The notes: generated by a model not told the origin, from the sequence alone. DNA of 64,000 nt from Flavicella sediminum (GCF_006381105.1 NZ_VDET01000008.1:62001-126000); one strand, 5' to 3'. Counted from the first letter of the stretch, positions 8,359-18,262 are shown. Numbers and translations: made by a program.

Positions 8359-10228
8359 TTTTGGTTTGCATTATTTTTAGTTGTCTGTTGTAAACGTCTT
8401 CTAAACTGGTTTCAAACATGCGTTGTTCGTACCATTTATTGGTTGTTTTTCCAGTTAAATATTTTTCAATCATCAAGCTTGTTATGGGAGCAGCAATGGT
8501 AGATCCATAGCCTCCGTTTTCAATATAAACAGCAATGGCAATTTTCGGATTTTTTTTAGGGGCAAAAGCCACAAATATGGAATGGTCTTCAAATTGAATT
8601 TTTTGATCATTTACACGAACAAAATTTTCTGCTGTTCCTGTTTTTCCGCATATTTCAATATTTTTTAAGCGCACATGCTTTGCTGTACCCGATTTAAATA
8701 CATCATGCATTCCTTCAATGACAGGTGTAAAATGTTTTTTATCAATGGTAGTGTTGTGTACCGTGGTATATAAGCTATCCGTAATATGTACGCCATTCTG
8801 TTTTTTTAGGATGTGTGGTGTATAATAATGTCCTCTGTTGGCAATTGCAGCCGTCATATTGGCAAGTTGAATAGGAGTGGTTAGTATTTGTCCTTGACCA
8901 ATGGCATTTGAAATGGTGTAGGTTGCTCTCCATCGACCATCAGGATACCAATGGTTGTACAAGGCTGCATCTGGAATAAGTCCTCTTTTTCCTTGCGGTA
9001 AATCATAGCCTAAAAATTCTCCCAAGCCAAAACTTTTTACATGTTTGCTCCAAGCATTCATCCCTTCGGAAGCAGTAGGATATTTTTCTATGATACGTCT
9101 ATAAACGTTTGAAAAGTAGCTGTTACAGGATTTAGCAATACCTCGCTGTAATTTGATAGGCATATTATAGATGTTACAGTGACAGCCCATAAAAGCACTT
9201 TCACCAGCACCATAACGATAGCCATGAAAACATCTAAAAGGTGTTTCAGGAGTAATAACTTCTTCTTGTAAACCCACTAAACCTTGAATCATTTTAAATG
9301 GTGATCCAGGCGCATATTGTGCCAACAAACTTCTGTCGTACATGGGTTTGTTAATGGTGTCTCCAAAAAACTGAACAGAGTATTTAGATCGGAGTCGACC
9401 TACCATATAATTAGGATTGTAGCTTGGTGCTGTGATCAATGCTAGAATTTCACCTGTAGCGGGTTCAATGGCTACAATTCCTCCACGTTTTCCTTGTAAA
9501 AGTTGTTCTCCGTATTGTTGGAGCTCGCTGTCTATGGTCAAAGTTAAATCTTGTCCGGCAATAGGTAAAGTGTCGTAGATGCTATTTTTGTAGGGACCGG
9601 TTATTTTATTAAATCGATCGCGCTGCATGTATTTTACACCTTTTACACCTCTTAATTGTTTTTCGTATTGTTTTTCAATACCTGTGGTTCCTATCAATTC
9701 TCCAGCCTGGTAATAAGGATTTTTTCTTGCCGTTTCATCGTTTACTTCATTTACATAGCCTAAAATATTGGCAGCAGAATTTAAAGGGTAATATCGTAAA
9801 GATTTTTTGACAATATAAAACCCAATATACTTGTGCATTTTTTCTTGCAAATAGGCATAGTTTTCTTTAGAAATATGTGCTAGAAATACAGAAGGTAGTC
9901 GTGGGGACCAATGTCTTGCTTTTTCGTATCTTTTTTTAAATGACTCTTTGTCGATTCCAATTAGTTGGCAAAATTCTAAGGTGTCTAAAGGCTGTACTTC
10001 TTTGGGGATAACCATTAAGTTGTACGATTGCTTATCAGTAACTAATAAAACATTATTTCGATCTAAAATATAGCCGCGTTCAGGGTAGTCATAAATTCTT
10101 TTTACGGTAGAACTTTGCAGGGAATTTGTATTGTGTTCCTGATTCACCACTTGTAGAAAAAACAGTTTGGCAATAAAAATACCCGCTGTTAATAGGATAA
10201 AAAATGAAAGTAAGTATCCTCGTTTCAC
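8339..10228 (-). CDS. mrdA: Penicillin-binding protein 2 (class B transpeptidase)
   Basis: Elongation-specific peptidoglycan DD-transpeptidase, 629 aa. It has one N-terminal membrane helix (residues about 6-28), a PBP dimerisation domain with the YPERGYILDRN segment, and a C-terminal transpeptidase domain. The active-site motifs are all present: SxxK at S309-P-F-K312, SxN as SCN in KSCNSYF, and KTG in GKTGTAENF. It acts in the periplasm with RodA, whose gene it overlaps by 20 bp, and is scaffolded by the MreBCD proteins encoded just upstream. Confidence 0.96.
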   Translation of the reverse strand: MKRGYLLSFFILLTAGIFIAKLFFLQVVNQEHNTNSLQSSTVKRIYDYPERGYILDRNNVLLVTDKQSYNLMVIPKEVQPLDTLEFCQLIGIDKESFKKRYEKARHWSPRLPSVFLAHISKENYAYLQEKMHKYIGFYIVKKSLRYYPLNSAANILGYVNEVNDETARKNPYYQAGELIGTTGIEKQYEKQLRGVKGVKYMQRDRFNKITGPYKNSIYDTLPIAGQDLTLTIDSELQQYGEQLLQGKRGGIVAIEPATGEILALITAPSYNPNYMVGRLRSKYSVQFFGDTINKPMYDRSLLAQYAPGSPFKMIQGLVGLQEEVITPETPFRCFHGYRYGAGESAFMGCHCNIYNMPIKLQRGIAKSCNSYFSNVYRRIIEKYPTASEGMNAWSKHVKSFGLGEFLGYDLPQGKRGLIPDAALYNHWYPDGRWRATYTISNAIGQGQILTTPIQLANMTAAIANRGHYYTPHILKKQNGVHITDSLYTTVHNTTIDKKHFTPVIEGMHDVFKSGTAKHVRLKNIEICGKTGTAENFVRVNDQKIQFEDHSIFVAFAPKKNPKIAIAVYIENGGYGSTIAAPITSLMIEKYLTGKTTNKWYEQRMFETSLEDVYNRQLKIMQTKSENTEE

Positions 10229-10246
10229 AAAGTGTAAGTTTAAAAA

Positions 10247-10759
10247 TTAGACTGTTTTTTTCTTGGTAATAAGTACCAAACTTAAGATGCTTAAAATAAT
10301 GGTAAAGATACTTGTCGTGAATGATTTATACAAGACGAGTGATAGGTTTTTAAAACTGAAATAATCTAAGTAGAATAGGATAAAATGATGTGCAAAGGTT
10401 AGGGTTGCTATGTAAATAAATATTTTAATAGACTGCTCGGAAGTCAATTTAAATAGTTTGTAATCGATGTCAAATTTGTTGAGGACTAATTTTAATACAT
10501 AGAGCCTAATATAGGCTATAAATAGGGTTGCCGCTGCATTGATTCCTCCTGAATTTGAAAAGAAGTCGACACATAGCCCAAGTAAAAATGCTACGATAAG
10601 GAAATTAGTTCGCTTTTGTTCAAGCGGATATAGAAAGACAAATAAGATGTACAAGTTCGGATTGATGTACCCAAAAAAGTTGATATTATTTAAGACTAAT
10701 ACTTGCAAAAGCAAAAGAAAAATAAAGCGAATAGCTATGGATAGGGTATCTCTAGTCAT
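10247..10759 (-). CDS. mreD: Rod shape-determining protein MreD
   Basis: Small inner-membrane protein of the elongasome, 170 aa with about five hydrophobic helices. Sequence alone is weakly conserved in this family, but the pattern (LNNINFFGYINPNLYILFVFLYP, then LLGLCVDFFSNSGGINAAATLF) is typical of the Bacteroidetes MreD. Its position is decisive: it overlaps mreC by 8 bp upstream and sits 18 nt before mrdA. Confidence 0.9.
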   Translation of the reverse strand: MTRDTLSIAIRFIFLLLLQVLVLNNINFFGYINPNLYILFVFLYPLEQKRTNFLIVAFLLGLCVDFFSNSGGINAAATLFIAYIRLYVLKLVLNKFDIDYKLFKLTSEQSIKIFIYIATLTFAHHFILFYLDYFSFKNLSLVLYKSFTTSIFTIILSILSLVLITKKKTV

Positions 10760-11561
10760 TTTGGTTTTCTAATTTTTCAATTTCTTCTTTGTCGTTGTTT
10801 TTGATGACATGCACATAGCCCAAATTACTCATGTCTGTAAAAAGTTCAACTTCTATGTTTTCGTAATTTTTATTATTGATTTTAAAATCAGAAATACGAC
10901 CGATAAGTATACCTTCTGGAAATAAAATTGATTTTCCTCCACTCACTATCGTGTCGCCAATTTGAATTGGTGCTTGTCGTTGTATATCTTGAAGTTGAGA
11001 ATATCGATAATTTTTCCCGTTCCAATCTAAAGTTCCAAAGTAATGACTTCTTTTTAGTTTTACGTTTATTTTAGATTTGCTGTTTAAAATAGAAAGTACG
11101 GTAGCGTAATTGGAAGAAATATTATTGATGACTCCAATTATTCCGTGGCTTGTAATAACACCCATATCAATGCTTAAACCATCATTCGTACCTTTGTCAA
11201 TGGTTAAAACATTGTTTCTTTTTTTGAAATTGTTACTGATGACTTTTGCCGTTATAAATTCATTGGTTTGTAAGGTAGAATCTAAGGGTATTGTGTGGAT
11301 TTGTTCAGGTATGCTGGCCAATTGATTTCTGAGCAATGTGTTTTCTTCCGCCAATCGAAGATTTTCTTTTTTCAAAGTAGTGTATTCAAAAAAGGAATTA
11401 GAGGTTTCAAAAAAGCCGCCAGTTATGGCATTTGCAGAATTTATAAACTGACTTTTGTGGTACGATCTAGATTGAACGGTTAATAAAAACGCAAATACTT
11501 CTAGCAATATAAAAAGCAAGAAGTATTTGTATTTTTGAATAAAGTATGCAATATGCTGCAT
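10752..11561 (-). CDS. mreC: Rod shape-determining protein MreC
   Basis: Periplasmic scaffold of the cell-elongation complex, 269 aa. It has one N-terminal membrane helix (residues about 10-30), a coiled-coil stretch (YTTLKKENLRLAEENTLLRNQL region, residues about 60-90) and the paired beta-domains with NVLTIDKGTNDGLSIDMGVITSHGIIG and GDTIVSGGKSILFPEGILIG, the two conserved MreC signatures. It links cytosolic MreB to PBP2. The gene lies between mreB and mreD. Confidence 0.94.
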   Translation of the reverse strand: MQHIAYFIQKYKYFLLFILLEVFAFLLTVQSRSYHKSQFINSANAITGGFFETSNSFFEYTTLKKENLRLAEENTLLRNQLASIPEQIHTIPLDSTLQTNEFITAKVISNNFKKRNNVLTIDKGTNDGLSIDMGVITSHGIIGVINNISSNYATVLSILNSKSKINVKLKRSHYFGTLDWNGKNYRYSQLQDIQRQAPIQIGDTIVSGGKSILFPEGILIGRISDFKINNKNYENIEVELFTDMSNLGYVHVIKNNDKEEIEKLENQND

Positions 11562-11652
11562 GTTCGTTAGGTGTTATTTATTTTCATGTCCCTTGGGTAT
11601 GAAAATTCAGTTTTAATTTATTTGAATGACCTTGGTCTCTAAAATCAAAAAA

Positions 11653-12681
11653 CTATTTCAACAACACGCTCTTGTAGGTGTCTATTTTTTTTAAGGCAAT
11701 ACCAGTCCCTCTAACAACAGCTCTTAATGGATCTTCAGCGATATAAACAGGAAGGTCTGTTTTTTTAGACAAACGTTTGTCTAAGCCTCTCAACATAGAT
11801 CCACCACCGGCTAAATAAATTCCAGTATTGTAAATATCTGCCGCCAATTCTGGAGGTGTTTTTGATAAGGTTTCCATTACCGCATCTTCAATTCTAAGAA
11901 TAGATTTGTCTAATGCTTTGGCAATTTCTCTATAAGAAACTTGTACTTGTTTTGGTTTACCGCTCAATAAATCACGACCTTGAACCAACATGTCATCTGG
12001 CGGTGTATCTAAATCTTCCGTAGCGGCACCAATTTGAATTTTAATTTTTTCAGCAGTCGTTTCACCAACAAATAAATTGTGTTGGGTACGCATATAATAT
12101 GTAATATCACTAGTAAATAAATCACCAGCTACTTTTACAGATTTATCACAAACAATACCTGCTAAGGCAATAACAGCAATTTCTGTAGTTCCACCACCTA
12201 TGTCAATAATCATATTTCCTTTAGGTTCCATGATATCAATTCCAACCCCAATTGCCGCAGCCATTGGTTCGTAAATTAAATAAATTTCCTTGGCATTCAT
12301 ATGCATGGCAGAATCACGTACCGCACGTTTTTCTACTTCTGTAATTCCAGAAGGAATACATATTACCATACGCAAGGCAGGTGGGAATAATCTTTTTTTA
12401 ATGGAAGGAATACTTTTGATAAATTCCTTAATCATTTCCTCAGAAGCTTGGAAGTCAGCAATAACTCCATCTTTTAAGGGGCGAATTGTTTTGATGTTTT
12501 CATGGGTTTTACCTTGCATTAAACTGGCTTTTTGTCCAGTAGCAATAATTTTACCCGTAGTTCTATCTCTAGCTACAATTGAAGGGCTGTCAATGACAAC
12601 TTTTCCGTTATGGATAATTAGTGTATTCGCTGTTCCTAAATCAATAGCAACATCTTCAATCATGAAATCAAAAAAACCCAT
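11653..12681 (-). CDS. mreB: Actin-like rod shape-determining protein MreB
   Basis: Cytoskeletal ATPase that forms membrane-bound filaments and guides lateral wall synthesis, 342 aa. The actin-fold phosphate loops are visible: IDLGTANTLI near the N-terminus, IDIGGGTTEIAVI in the middle, and the adenosine site YLAGGGSMLRGLD near residues 290-300. Length and termini are standard. It leads the mreB-mreC-mreD-mrdA-rodA series, and a terminator just upstream isolates it from purH, so the cluster should have its own start point in the short 12682-12710 gap or inside mreB's upstream terminator region. The gap to mreC (about 90 nt) contains a small hairpin near 11580-11605. Confidence 0.97.
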   Translation of the reverse strand: MGFFDFMIEDVAIDLGTANTLIIHNGKVVIDSPSIVARDRTTGKIIATGQKASLMQGKTHENIKTIRPLKDGVIADFQASEEMIKEFIKSIPSIKKRLFPPALRMVICIPSGITEVEKRAVRDSAMHMNAKEIYLIYEPMAAAIGVGIDIMEPKGNMIIDIGGGTTEIAVIALAGIVCDKSVKVAGDLFTSDITYYMRTQHNLFVGETTAEKIKIQIGAATEDLDTPPDDMLVQGRDLLSGKPKQVQVSYREIAKALDKSILRIEDAVMETLSKTPPELAADIYNTGIYLAGGGSMLRGLDKRLSKKTDLPVYIAEDPLRAVVRGTGIALKKIDTYKSVLLK

Positions 12682-12709
12682 AGTGTTTTTTAGTGTATTT
12701 AGTTAATTT

Positions 12710-12743
12710 AAAAAGATGTATTCACCGTTTTGGCGAATACATC
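12710..12743 (-). terminator. Rho-independent terminator of purH
   Basis: On the minus strand a 12-bp stem (GATGTATTCGCC and its partner, 12715-12743) is followed by five T. It lies 17 nt after the purH stop and before mreB. Confidence 0.85.
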
Positions 12744-12759
12744 CCTCAAATTTAGTGAA

Positions 12760-14286
12760 TTAATGTTTAAAATGGCGAGTTCCAGTGAAAACCATTCCGA
12801 TATTCTTTTCGTTACAATAATCGATAGATAATTGATCTTTTATAGAACCTCCTGGTTGAATAACTGCATCAATTCCAGCGTTTCCTGCAATTTCTACACA
12901 GTCAGGAAATGGGAAAAAAGCATCACTTGCCATTACGGCTCCGCTTAGGTCAAACCCAAATGTTTTTGCTTTTGCAATGGCTTGTTCTAAGGCATCAACT
13001 CTAGATGTTTGTCCGGTACCTCCTGCACACAATTGTTTGTTTTTAACAAGAATAATTGTGTTCGATTTTGTGTGTTTACAAATTTTAGAAGCAAATAATA
13101 AATCGTCAATTTGTTCTTCTGAAACCAATCTGTTGGTTACGTTTGTCAAACCTTCTTTTGTGTCAGTAACTGTATTTGGATCTTGCGCTAAAACACCGTT
13201 TAAGGCCGTTCTATAGCTAATAGCAGGTAACTCTACATTTTTCTGAACTAAGATAATTCTGTTTTTCTTTCCTTTCAAAATTTGTAAAGCTTCTTCAGAA
13301 TAAGAAGGAGCAATGACAACTTCGCAAAACAAACTATGAATTTCTTCAGCCGTTGCTTTGTCAATTTCTTTGTTGGCAATTAAAACCCCTCCAAAAGCAG
13401 AAGTTGGATCACCAGCCAAAGCATCAATATATGCTTGAACCAAAGTTTCTCTTTGTGCAAAACCACAAGCGTTGTTGTGTTTTAAGATGGCGAAAGTTGG
13501 CGCTTCGTTTTTAAATTCTCTAATTAAGTTTACGGCAGCATCAACATCTAATAAATTGTTGAATGATAATTCTTTTCCGTGTAACTGGTCAAATAACTGA
13601 TCCAAATCACCGTAGAAGAAACCTCTTTGGTGTGGGTTTTCTCCGTAACGTAATTGTTTAGAAATATCAAAACTTTGTCTGAAAGTTGGCTCTTCTACGT
13701 TTAAGTAATTGAAGATAGCCGTGTCGTAGTGACTTGATACTGCAAAAGATTTAGCAGAAAAAGCTTTACGTTCTGCCAAAGTTGTAGCACCGTTGTTTTT
13801 TGTTATAATATCTAGGAAATCATCGTATTGATTCATAGAAGATACGCAAATAACATCTTTAAAGTTTTTTGCAGCAGCTCTAATTAAAGAAATTCCACCT
13901 ATGTCAATTTTTTCAATAATATCTTCTTCAGAAGCACCGCTAGCTACAGTTTTTTCAAAAGGATATAAATCCACAATCACAATGTCAATTTCAGGGATTT
14001 CAAATTCTTCAATTTGTTTTTGATCTCCTTCGTTTTCACGTCTGTTTAAAATTCCTCCAAAAACTTTAGGATGTAAAGTTTTAACTCGGCCTCCTAAAAT
14101 AGAAGGGTAAGAAGTTAAATCTTCTACACGAACTACATCGATTCCTAGGTCTTTGATAAATGTTTCTGTTCCTCCAGTTGTATAAATAGTTATGTTTAAC
14201 TCATTTAATTTCTTTACGATAGGTTCTAACCCATCTTTGTGAAAAACTGAAATTAAGGCAGATTTTGCTGTTTTGCTAGTGCTCAT
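12760..14286 (-). CDS. purH: Bifunctional AICAR transformylase / IMP cyclohydrolase PurH
   Basis: Catalyses the last two steps of de novo IMP synthesis in the cytosol; 508 aa. The N-terminal MGS-like IMP cyclohydrolase domain (SALISVFHKDG, TTGGTE, GRVKTLHPKVFGGIL, DLYPF) is followed by the AICAR transformylase domain (RYGENPHQ, LKHNNACGFA, DAFFPFPD, QPGGSIKD). The frame is open further upstream to 14343, but I place the start at 14286 (MSTSKTAK), because the family begins there and a promoter at 14310-14340 lies inside the longer reading frame. It is divergent from xrtF. Confidence 0.96.
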   Translation of the reverse strand: MSTSKTAKSALISVFHKDGLEPIVKKLNELNITIYTTGGTETFIKDLGIDVVRVEDLTSYPSILGGRVKTLHPKVFGGILNRRENEGDQKQIEEFEIPEIDIVIVDLYPFEKTVASGASEEDIIEKIDIGGISLIRAAAKNFKDVICVSSMNQYDDFLDIITKNNGATTLAERKAFSAKSFAVSSHYDTAIFNYLNVEEPTFRQSFDISKQLRYGENPHQRGFFYGDLDQLFDQLHGKELSFNNLLDVDAAVNLIREFKNEAPTFAILKHNNACGFAQRETLVQAYIDALAGDPTSAFGGVLIANKEIDKATAEEIHSLFCEVVIAPSYSEEALQILKGKKNRIILVQKNVELPAISYRTALNGVLAQDPNTVTDTKEGLTNVTNRLVSEEQIDDLLFASKICKHTKSNTIILVKNKQLCAGGTGQTSRVDALEQAIAKAKTFGFDLSGAVMASDAFFPFPDCVEIAGNAGIDAVIQPGGSIKDQLSIDYCNEKNIGMVFTGTRHFKH

Positions 14287-14309
14287 TTTATGTCTTGTAA
14301 AATTTTGTG

Positions 14310-14340
14310 CAAAGTTACTAATTAAGTAATGCTTTCGCAA
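14310..14340 (-). promoter_or_regulatory. Bacteroidetes-type promoter of purH
   Basis: On the minus strand TTG (14338-14340) is followed after 20 nt by TAACTTTG (14310-14317), matching the -33 TTTG and -7 TAnnTTTG consensus. The expected transcription start is about 20 nt before the ATG at 14286, which supports the shorter purH start. Confidence 0.65.
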
Positions 14341-14480
14341 CATAAATTTAATATCAAAATCAATTAATTTTTAGCGCTTTAGAATGGCTTTTTTGTCTTG
14401 ATTTTTCAATAGAAACAAGAAGATTCTTTTTTGATAAATAAATTGCCTATTTTCGTTAGGGACTTCAAAAAAACACCAGT

Positions 14481-15038
14481 GTGAGCAAACGTAAAAGTAT
14501 TCGGTTTTTTTTATTGAAATTTTTCTCGACGTATTTTTTACTATTCGGGTTGTATTCTTTGTACTTGAACAAGACACAAATTAAATCGCCAATTTATAAA
14601 TGCGCTCCAATCACTAATCTAGTAGCTAGTCAAACGGAAGGCTTGTTGAATTTTTTCGGATATAATGTTCGTGCGGTGGCACATGAAAGTGAATTGTCGG
14701 TAAAATTATTGGTACATAATGTTTATACCGCTAGGGTTATTGAAGGTTGCAATTCTATTAGTTTGATTATCCTTTTTATTGCGTTTATTGTGGCTTTCCC
14801 CGGATCTTTAAAAACAACAGTGTTGTATGCCTTGTTAGGCAGTGTGCTTATTTATGGGGTTAATATTTTTAGGATTGCTTTTTTAACAATGGCATTGTAC
14901 AAATGGCCATATGAGCAAAAACTGCTGCATAGTTTGGTGTTTCCAAGTATTATTTATGGAATGGTATTTCTACTTTGGGTAGTTTGGGTGAATGTGTTTT
15001 CTAACTATAAAAAATTGAAAGATGCGAAGAAGGTATAA
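14481..15038 (+). CDS. xrtF: Exosortase family protein XrtF
   Basis: Inner-membrane transpeptidase-like protein of the exosortase superfamily, 185 aa with about five to six helices. Exosortases cleave short C-terminal sorting signals of exported proteins. The catalytic Cys sits in VIEGCNSISLIILFIAF, the conserved Arg in NIFRIAFL and the His in LLHSLVFP, giving the Cys-Arg-His set of the family. The start is a GTG at 14481; no in-frame ATG gives the conserved N-terminus. It overlaps the next gene by 17 bp. Flavobacterial XrtF is known as a family, but its substrates are poorly known, and none is recognisable in this window. Confidence 0.9.
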   Translation: MSKRKSIRFFLLKFFSTYFLLFGLYSLYLNKTQIKSPIYKCAPITNLVASQTEGLLNFFGYNVRAVAHESELSVKLLVHNVYTARVIEGCNSISLIILFIAFIVAFPGSLKTTVLYALLGSVLIYGVNIFRIAFLTMALYKWPYEQKLLHSLVFPSIIYGMVFLLWVVWVNVFSNYKKLKDAKKV

Positions 15039-15465
15039 ATATCCACTTTTGTTTTTGCTGTTCGGTTTATTGGTTTTAGTTAGAGCCTATGAAGATGCTT
15101 TATTCTATGATCCTTTTATCGTATATTTTCAAAACGATTATTTATATACCCAAATGCCTGAATACAAAACAGGTGAATTATTTTTGAATTTAGGGTATCG
15201 GTTTTTTCTAAACTCAATGATTTCTTTGGCGATCGTATATGTTGCTTTTGAAAAAATAGGCTATGTAATTCTGTCCTCAAAACTATACCTACTTGCTTTT
15301 TTTGTGCTAGGTGTCGTTTATTATATTTTACTGGCAAACGATTTTAATAACGGGTATTTATTGCCTTTTTATATCAGAAGATTTATAATTCATCCGTTGT
15401 TTTTGTTGCTGTTACTTGCGGCGCTGTATTATGAAAAATTAACCGATGTTGAGCCGACACTTTAA
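15022..15465 (+). CDS. Exosortase F system-associated membrane protein
   Basis: Small membrane protein, 147 aa, with an N-terminal helix and three further hydrophobic segments. The pattern VRAYEDALFYDPFIVYFQNDY near the N-terminus and the LLANDFNNGYLLPFYIRRFIIHPLFLLLLLAALYY tail are those of the family always found next to XrtF in flavobacteria. The 17-bp overlap with xrtF implies translational coupling and a shared complex. Its own biochemical role is unknown. Confidence 0.85.
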   Translation: MRRRYKYPLLFLLFGLLVLVRAYEDALFYDPFIVYFQNDYLYTQMPEYKTGELFLNLGYRFFLNSMISLAIVYVAFEKIGYVILSSKLYLLAFFVLGVVYYILLANDFNNGYLLPFYIRRFIIHPLFLLLLLAALYYEKLTDVEPTL

Positions 15466-15469
15466 AAGT

Positions 15470-18262
15470 TTAGGCGCTTCTTTTTTTCTGTTTCTTTGCT
15501 TTTTTACTTCCACCATTTAAACGGTAGGTATAGCTAAGTACAATATATCTTCCCAAACTTTGGTTGGTAGTTTCTTCAAAATAATTCAAATTACTTCGTC
15601 TAGAAATATCTACATTTTTATTTAATAAGTCGATAAGTACTAATTTTACAATACTTTTTTTGTTTTCCGTTAAAGCATAAGAGATAGCTGCGTTCCACAA
15701 AGGTATTTTTTGATTGGAAACAAATTGGTTGTCTGTAAGTAGGTTGTAATCGAATTGAGAATTGACGTTTAATCTTTTTGAAATTCGGTAGTCGACCATG
15801 GCAAAATAATGCTGCTTGATAAACTTACGGTTCAAATCTTGTGTGGTGGCCGTCATGTCAACAACTTCCTCTTCGTCTAAAGAAAATTTCGTTTCATTAA
15901 CGGTATAGCTAGCACCTACTTTTACGTCAAAAATATTTTTATTAAAGTTTTCAAAAGACAGGTTTACATTGTAATTATGTGAAATTACGTCGTTGTTTTT
16001 TCTGTTGACTAAGGCATTGTAGGTACTTAGGTTTCCTCTTAGTTTTAGATTGGTTCTAAGGCCAATTTTATTTATTTTTTTACTTATAGATACAAAAGCA
16101 TTTGCGTTTTCTTTAGTGCCTTTATTTGCATAATCTCTAGTTCTAATGTATTCATATTCTTCATCCGTTTCTATAGTTTGAATAATGGCATCATCCGTAT
16201 GTGTATAGGCAAGTTTTGAAACAAATATTAAAGAAGATTTGTAATCGTTGATGATAGATCGAAAGGAAATATTATTTAACTTTTCCGTTTTTAAGTTCGG
16301 ATTTCCTTTTCTAATATAGTTTGGATTTACATCATTTATTACTGCTGTTATTTGCGAGTTTCTAGGGCTATTAATACTTTTTTTGTAGGTTAAATTGTAT
16401 TTTCTTCCTTTTTTTGGAGTCAATTGAATCCGAGCGGTAGGGTTCACATAAAATTGTGATTTGTTGTATTTGTCTTCTCCTACCAAGCCGAAAGTACGAT
16501 CTAGTTGCAACAATTCTGCACCGGCAAAATAATTTACTTTTTCAGTATTGTAGGTGTGTTGCACATTTGTAATATATCGGTATTCATCAAAATCTTGATC
16601 AAATATTAAAGGAAATTTATTTTCAGTTGCGTTTTCTGTTTCCGTTTTGTTTTGATTGATATTTTCTCTTGATGTTTTAATATCGGTAACACTTTCAATT
16701 TTAAAATAGTGGTCGTTACCTAGTGGTTGTGTAAATTTAAATGAGAATATGAAATTGTTATTTAGTACCGCATCATCTCTTTCAATTTCAGTTAATTTAG
16801 AAACAGGGCTGTCGGTGTTGTATTTTGATAAACGTTCTGTGTCTTGTGTGTTGTTTATATTTTGTTTGTTAAGAACATCTTTTACACCGATGTTAAAACT
16901 AGTTCCTATGCTATCTAGTTTTTTGTAATAATTGGCTTGTATGTTGGCTGAATTTTGAATTTTTTCTAGTTCAGAATCAGAAAAAGTGTAGGTTTTGACT
17001 TCGTTATCAGAATTGAAAATGGAGTCGTTTCTTCCCAATAAATAGTTGGAACGTGTGTTTTTAAATCCTCCTTTAATATAGAGACTGCTTGTTTTTTTTG
17101 ATTGATTTTTATAGTTGAAATTTAAACGATGGTTTGTTGAGGTATTGTGGTATTGTCTTTCGTTGGCAGAATCAAATGAGGAATTGGGATTGAATGTAGT
17201 TCTTTTGGTATTGGAAATTCCATGGTTTTCTGAAGATGAATATGAATAATCTGTGTTGAATGATTCCTTTTTCTGAAATTCATGACCATAATGTACTCCG
17301 GCTAGTGAGGTTTGCAAATAACCACTTAGACTTTTTACTCTAGGGCTAGAATCATTGTCGTCAGATTCATCTGCAAGACCGTCAGAGTTGTTTAAGAAAC
17401 TTTGAATGCTAGATCCGGTAACATTAATATTGTTGAATTTACCAATGGCAGAAAATTGTGATTTAGAATCAAATTTATTGTAGTTAAGGTTGGTGAAATA
17501 GCGATTGTCTAAGCCCATACCTGCCGATAATTTTCCAAAGCCTCTTTTTTTCTTTGTCTTTTTTAAAGAGAAATTGATGACTACCTGTTTGTTTCCATCT
17601 TCAACACCTGTCAGTTCTGATTCGTCACTTTTCTTATCAATAATTTCAATTTTGGCAATGGCATCGGCCGGTAAGTTTTTTAAAACCATACTTGGATCTC
17701 CTCCAAAAAATTCTTTTCCATCCACAAAAATTTTCGTCACCTCATTTCCATTGGCACTTATTTTTCCGTCAGATTCTAATTCTACACCAGGAAGTTTTTT
17801 TAGTAAACCTTCAATGTTTTCATCATAGTTCACTTTAAAAGAACTGGCATTATAGGCAATGGTGTCTTTTTTTATTTGAATAGGAATCACTGCAGTGATG
17901 GTAACTTCATCTAATAAATCAATATTTTCCTCTAAAATCACTGTTTTAAAATCGAAAGTTTCTTTGCTTTTAATTACTTGTTGGAAATATGCTTTGTAAC
18001 CAGTTGAAAATAATTGCACCAATAAAGTGTCTTTTGAGTTTTCTGTAATTTCAAAAAAACCTTTTATATCTGTGGTGGTGAAATTGATCATTGTTGAATC
18101 CTTAGGATGCAATAAGGCAACAGATACAAATTCTAAAGGTTCGTTTTGTGGGTTGATTACGGTTCCTTTAATTTTTCCTGATTGAGCAGTTATTGAAGTT
18201 GTTAAAAGAAAAAGGAAGGCACATAATTGAAAGATTCGAGTTTTGGAAGTGTTAGAACGCAT
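15470..18262 (-). CDS. Outer-membrane beta-barrel protein, TonB-receptor-like
   Basis: Exported protein of 930 aa. A signal peptide ending at ITAQ is followed by a carboxypeptidase-regulatory-like beta-sandwich (GKIKGTVINPQNEPLEFVSVALL to about residue 105), a plug-like region (KLPGVELESDGKISANGNEVTKIFVDGKEFFGGDP, about 155-190) and a long beta-barrel of the OMP_b-brl_3 type that ends in RLNGGSKKAKKQKKRSA. A barrel usually ends in an aromatic residue, so the Lys-rich extension is slightly odd. Such proteins are single-gene TonB-dependent-receptor relatives without a SusD partner; the ligand is unknown. It converges with the exosortase genes with only 4 nt between stops. Confidence 0.85.
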   Translation of the reverse strand: MRSNTSKTRIFQLCAFLFLLTTSITAQSGKIKGTVINPQNEPLEFVSVALLHPKDSTMINFTTTDIKGFFEITENSKDTLLVQLFSTGYKAYFQQVIKSKETFDFKTVILEENIDLLDEVTITAVIPIQIKKDTIAYNASSFKVNYDENIEGLLKKLPGVELESDGKISANGNEVTKIFVDGKEFFGGDPSMVLKNLPADAIAKIEIIDKKSDESELTGVEDGNKQVVINFSLKKTKKKRGFGKLSAGMGLDNRYFTNLNYNKFDSKSQFSAIGKFNNINVTGSSIQSFLNNSDGLADESDDNDSSPRVKSLSGYLQTSLAGVHYGHEFQKKESFNTDYSYSSSENHGISNTKRTTFNPNSSFDSANERQYHNTSTNHRLNFNYKNQSKKTSSLYIKGGFKNTRSNYLLGRNDSIFNSDNEVKTYTFSDSELEKIQNSANIQANYYKKLDSIGTSFNIGVKDVLNKQNINNTQDTERLSKYNTDSPVSKLTEIERDDAVLNNNFIFSFKFTQPLGNDHYFKIESVTDIKTSRENINQNKTETENATENKFPLIFDQDFDEYRYITNVQHTYNTEKVNYFAGAELLQLDRTFGLVGEDKYNKSQFYVNPTARIQLTPKKGRKYNLTYKKSINSPRNSQITAVINDVNPNYIRKGNPNLKTEKLNNISFRSIINDYKSSLIFVSKLAYTHTDDAIIQTIETDEEYEYIRTRDYANKGTKENANAFVSISKKINKIGLRTNLKLRGNLSTYNALVNRKNNDVISHNYNVNLSFENFNKNIFDVKVGASYTVNETKFSLDEEEVVDMTATTQDLNRKFIKQHYFAMVDYRISKRLNVNSQFDYNLLTDNQFVSNQKIPLWNAAISYALTENKKSIVKLVLIDLLNKNVDISRRSNLNYFEETTNQSLGRYIVLSYTYRLNGGSKKAKKQKKRSA

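Noticed and set aside
12290-12706. Long plus-strand frame opposite mreB, and similar frames opposite groEL, topA, obgE and secDF
   Set aside because: They are antisense shadows of well-conserved genes.
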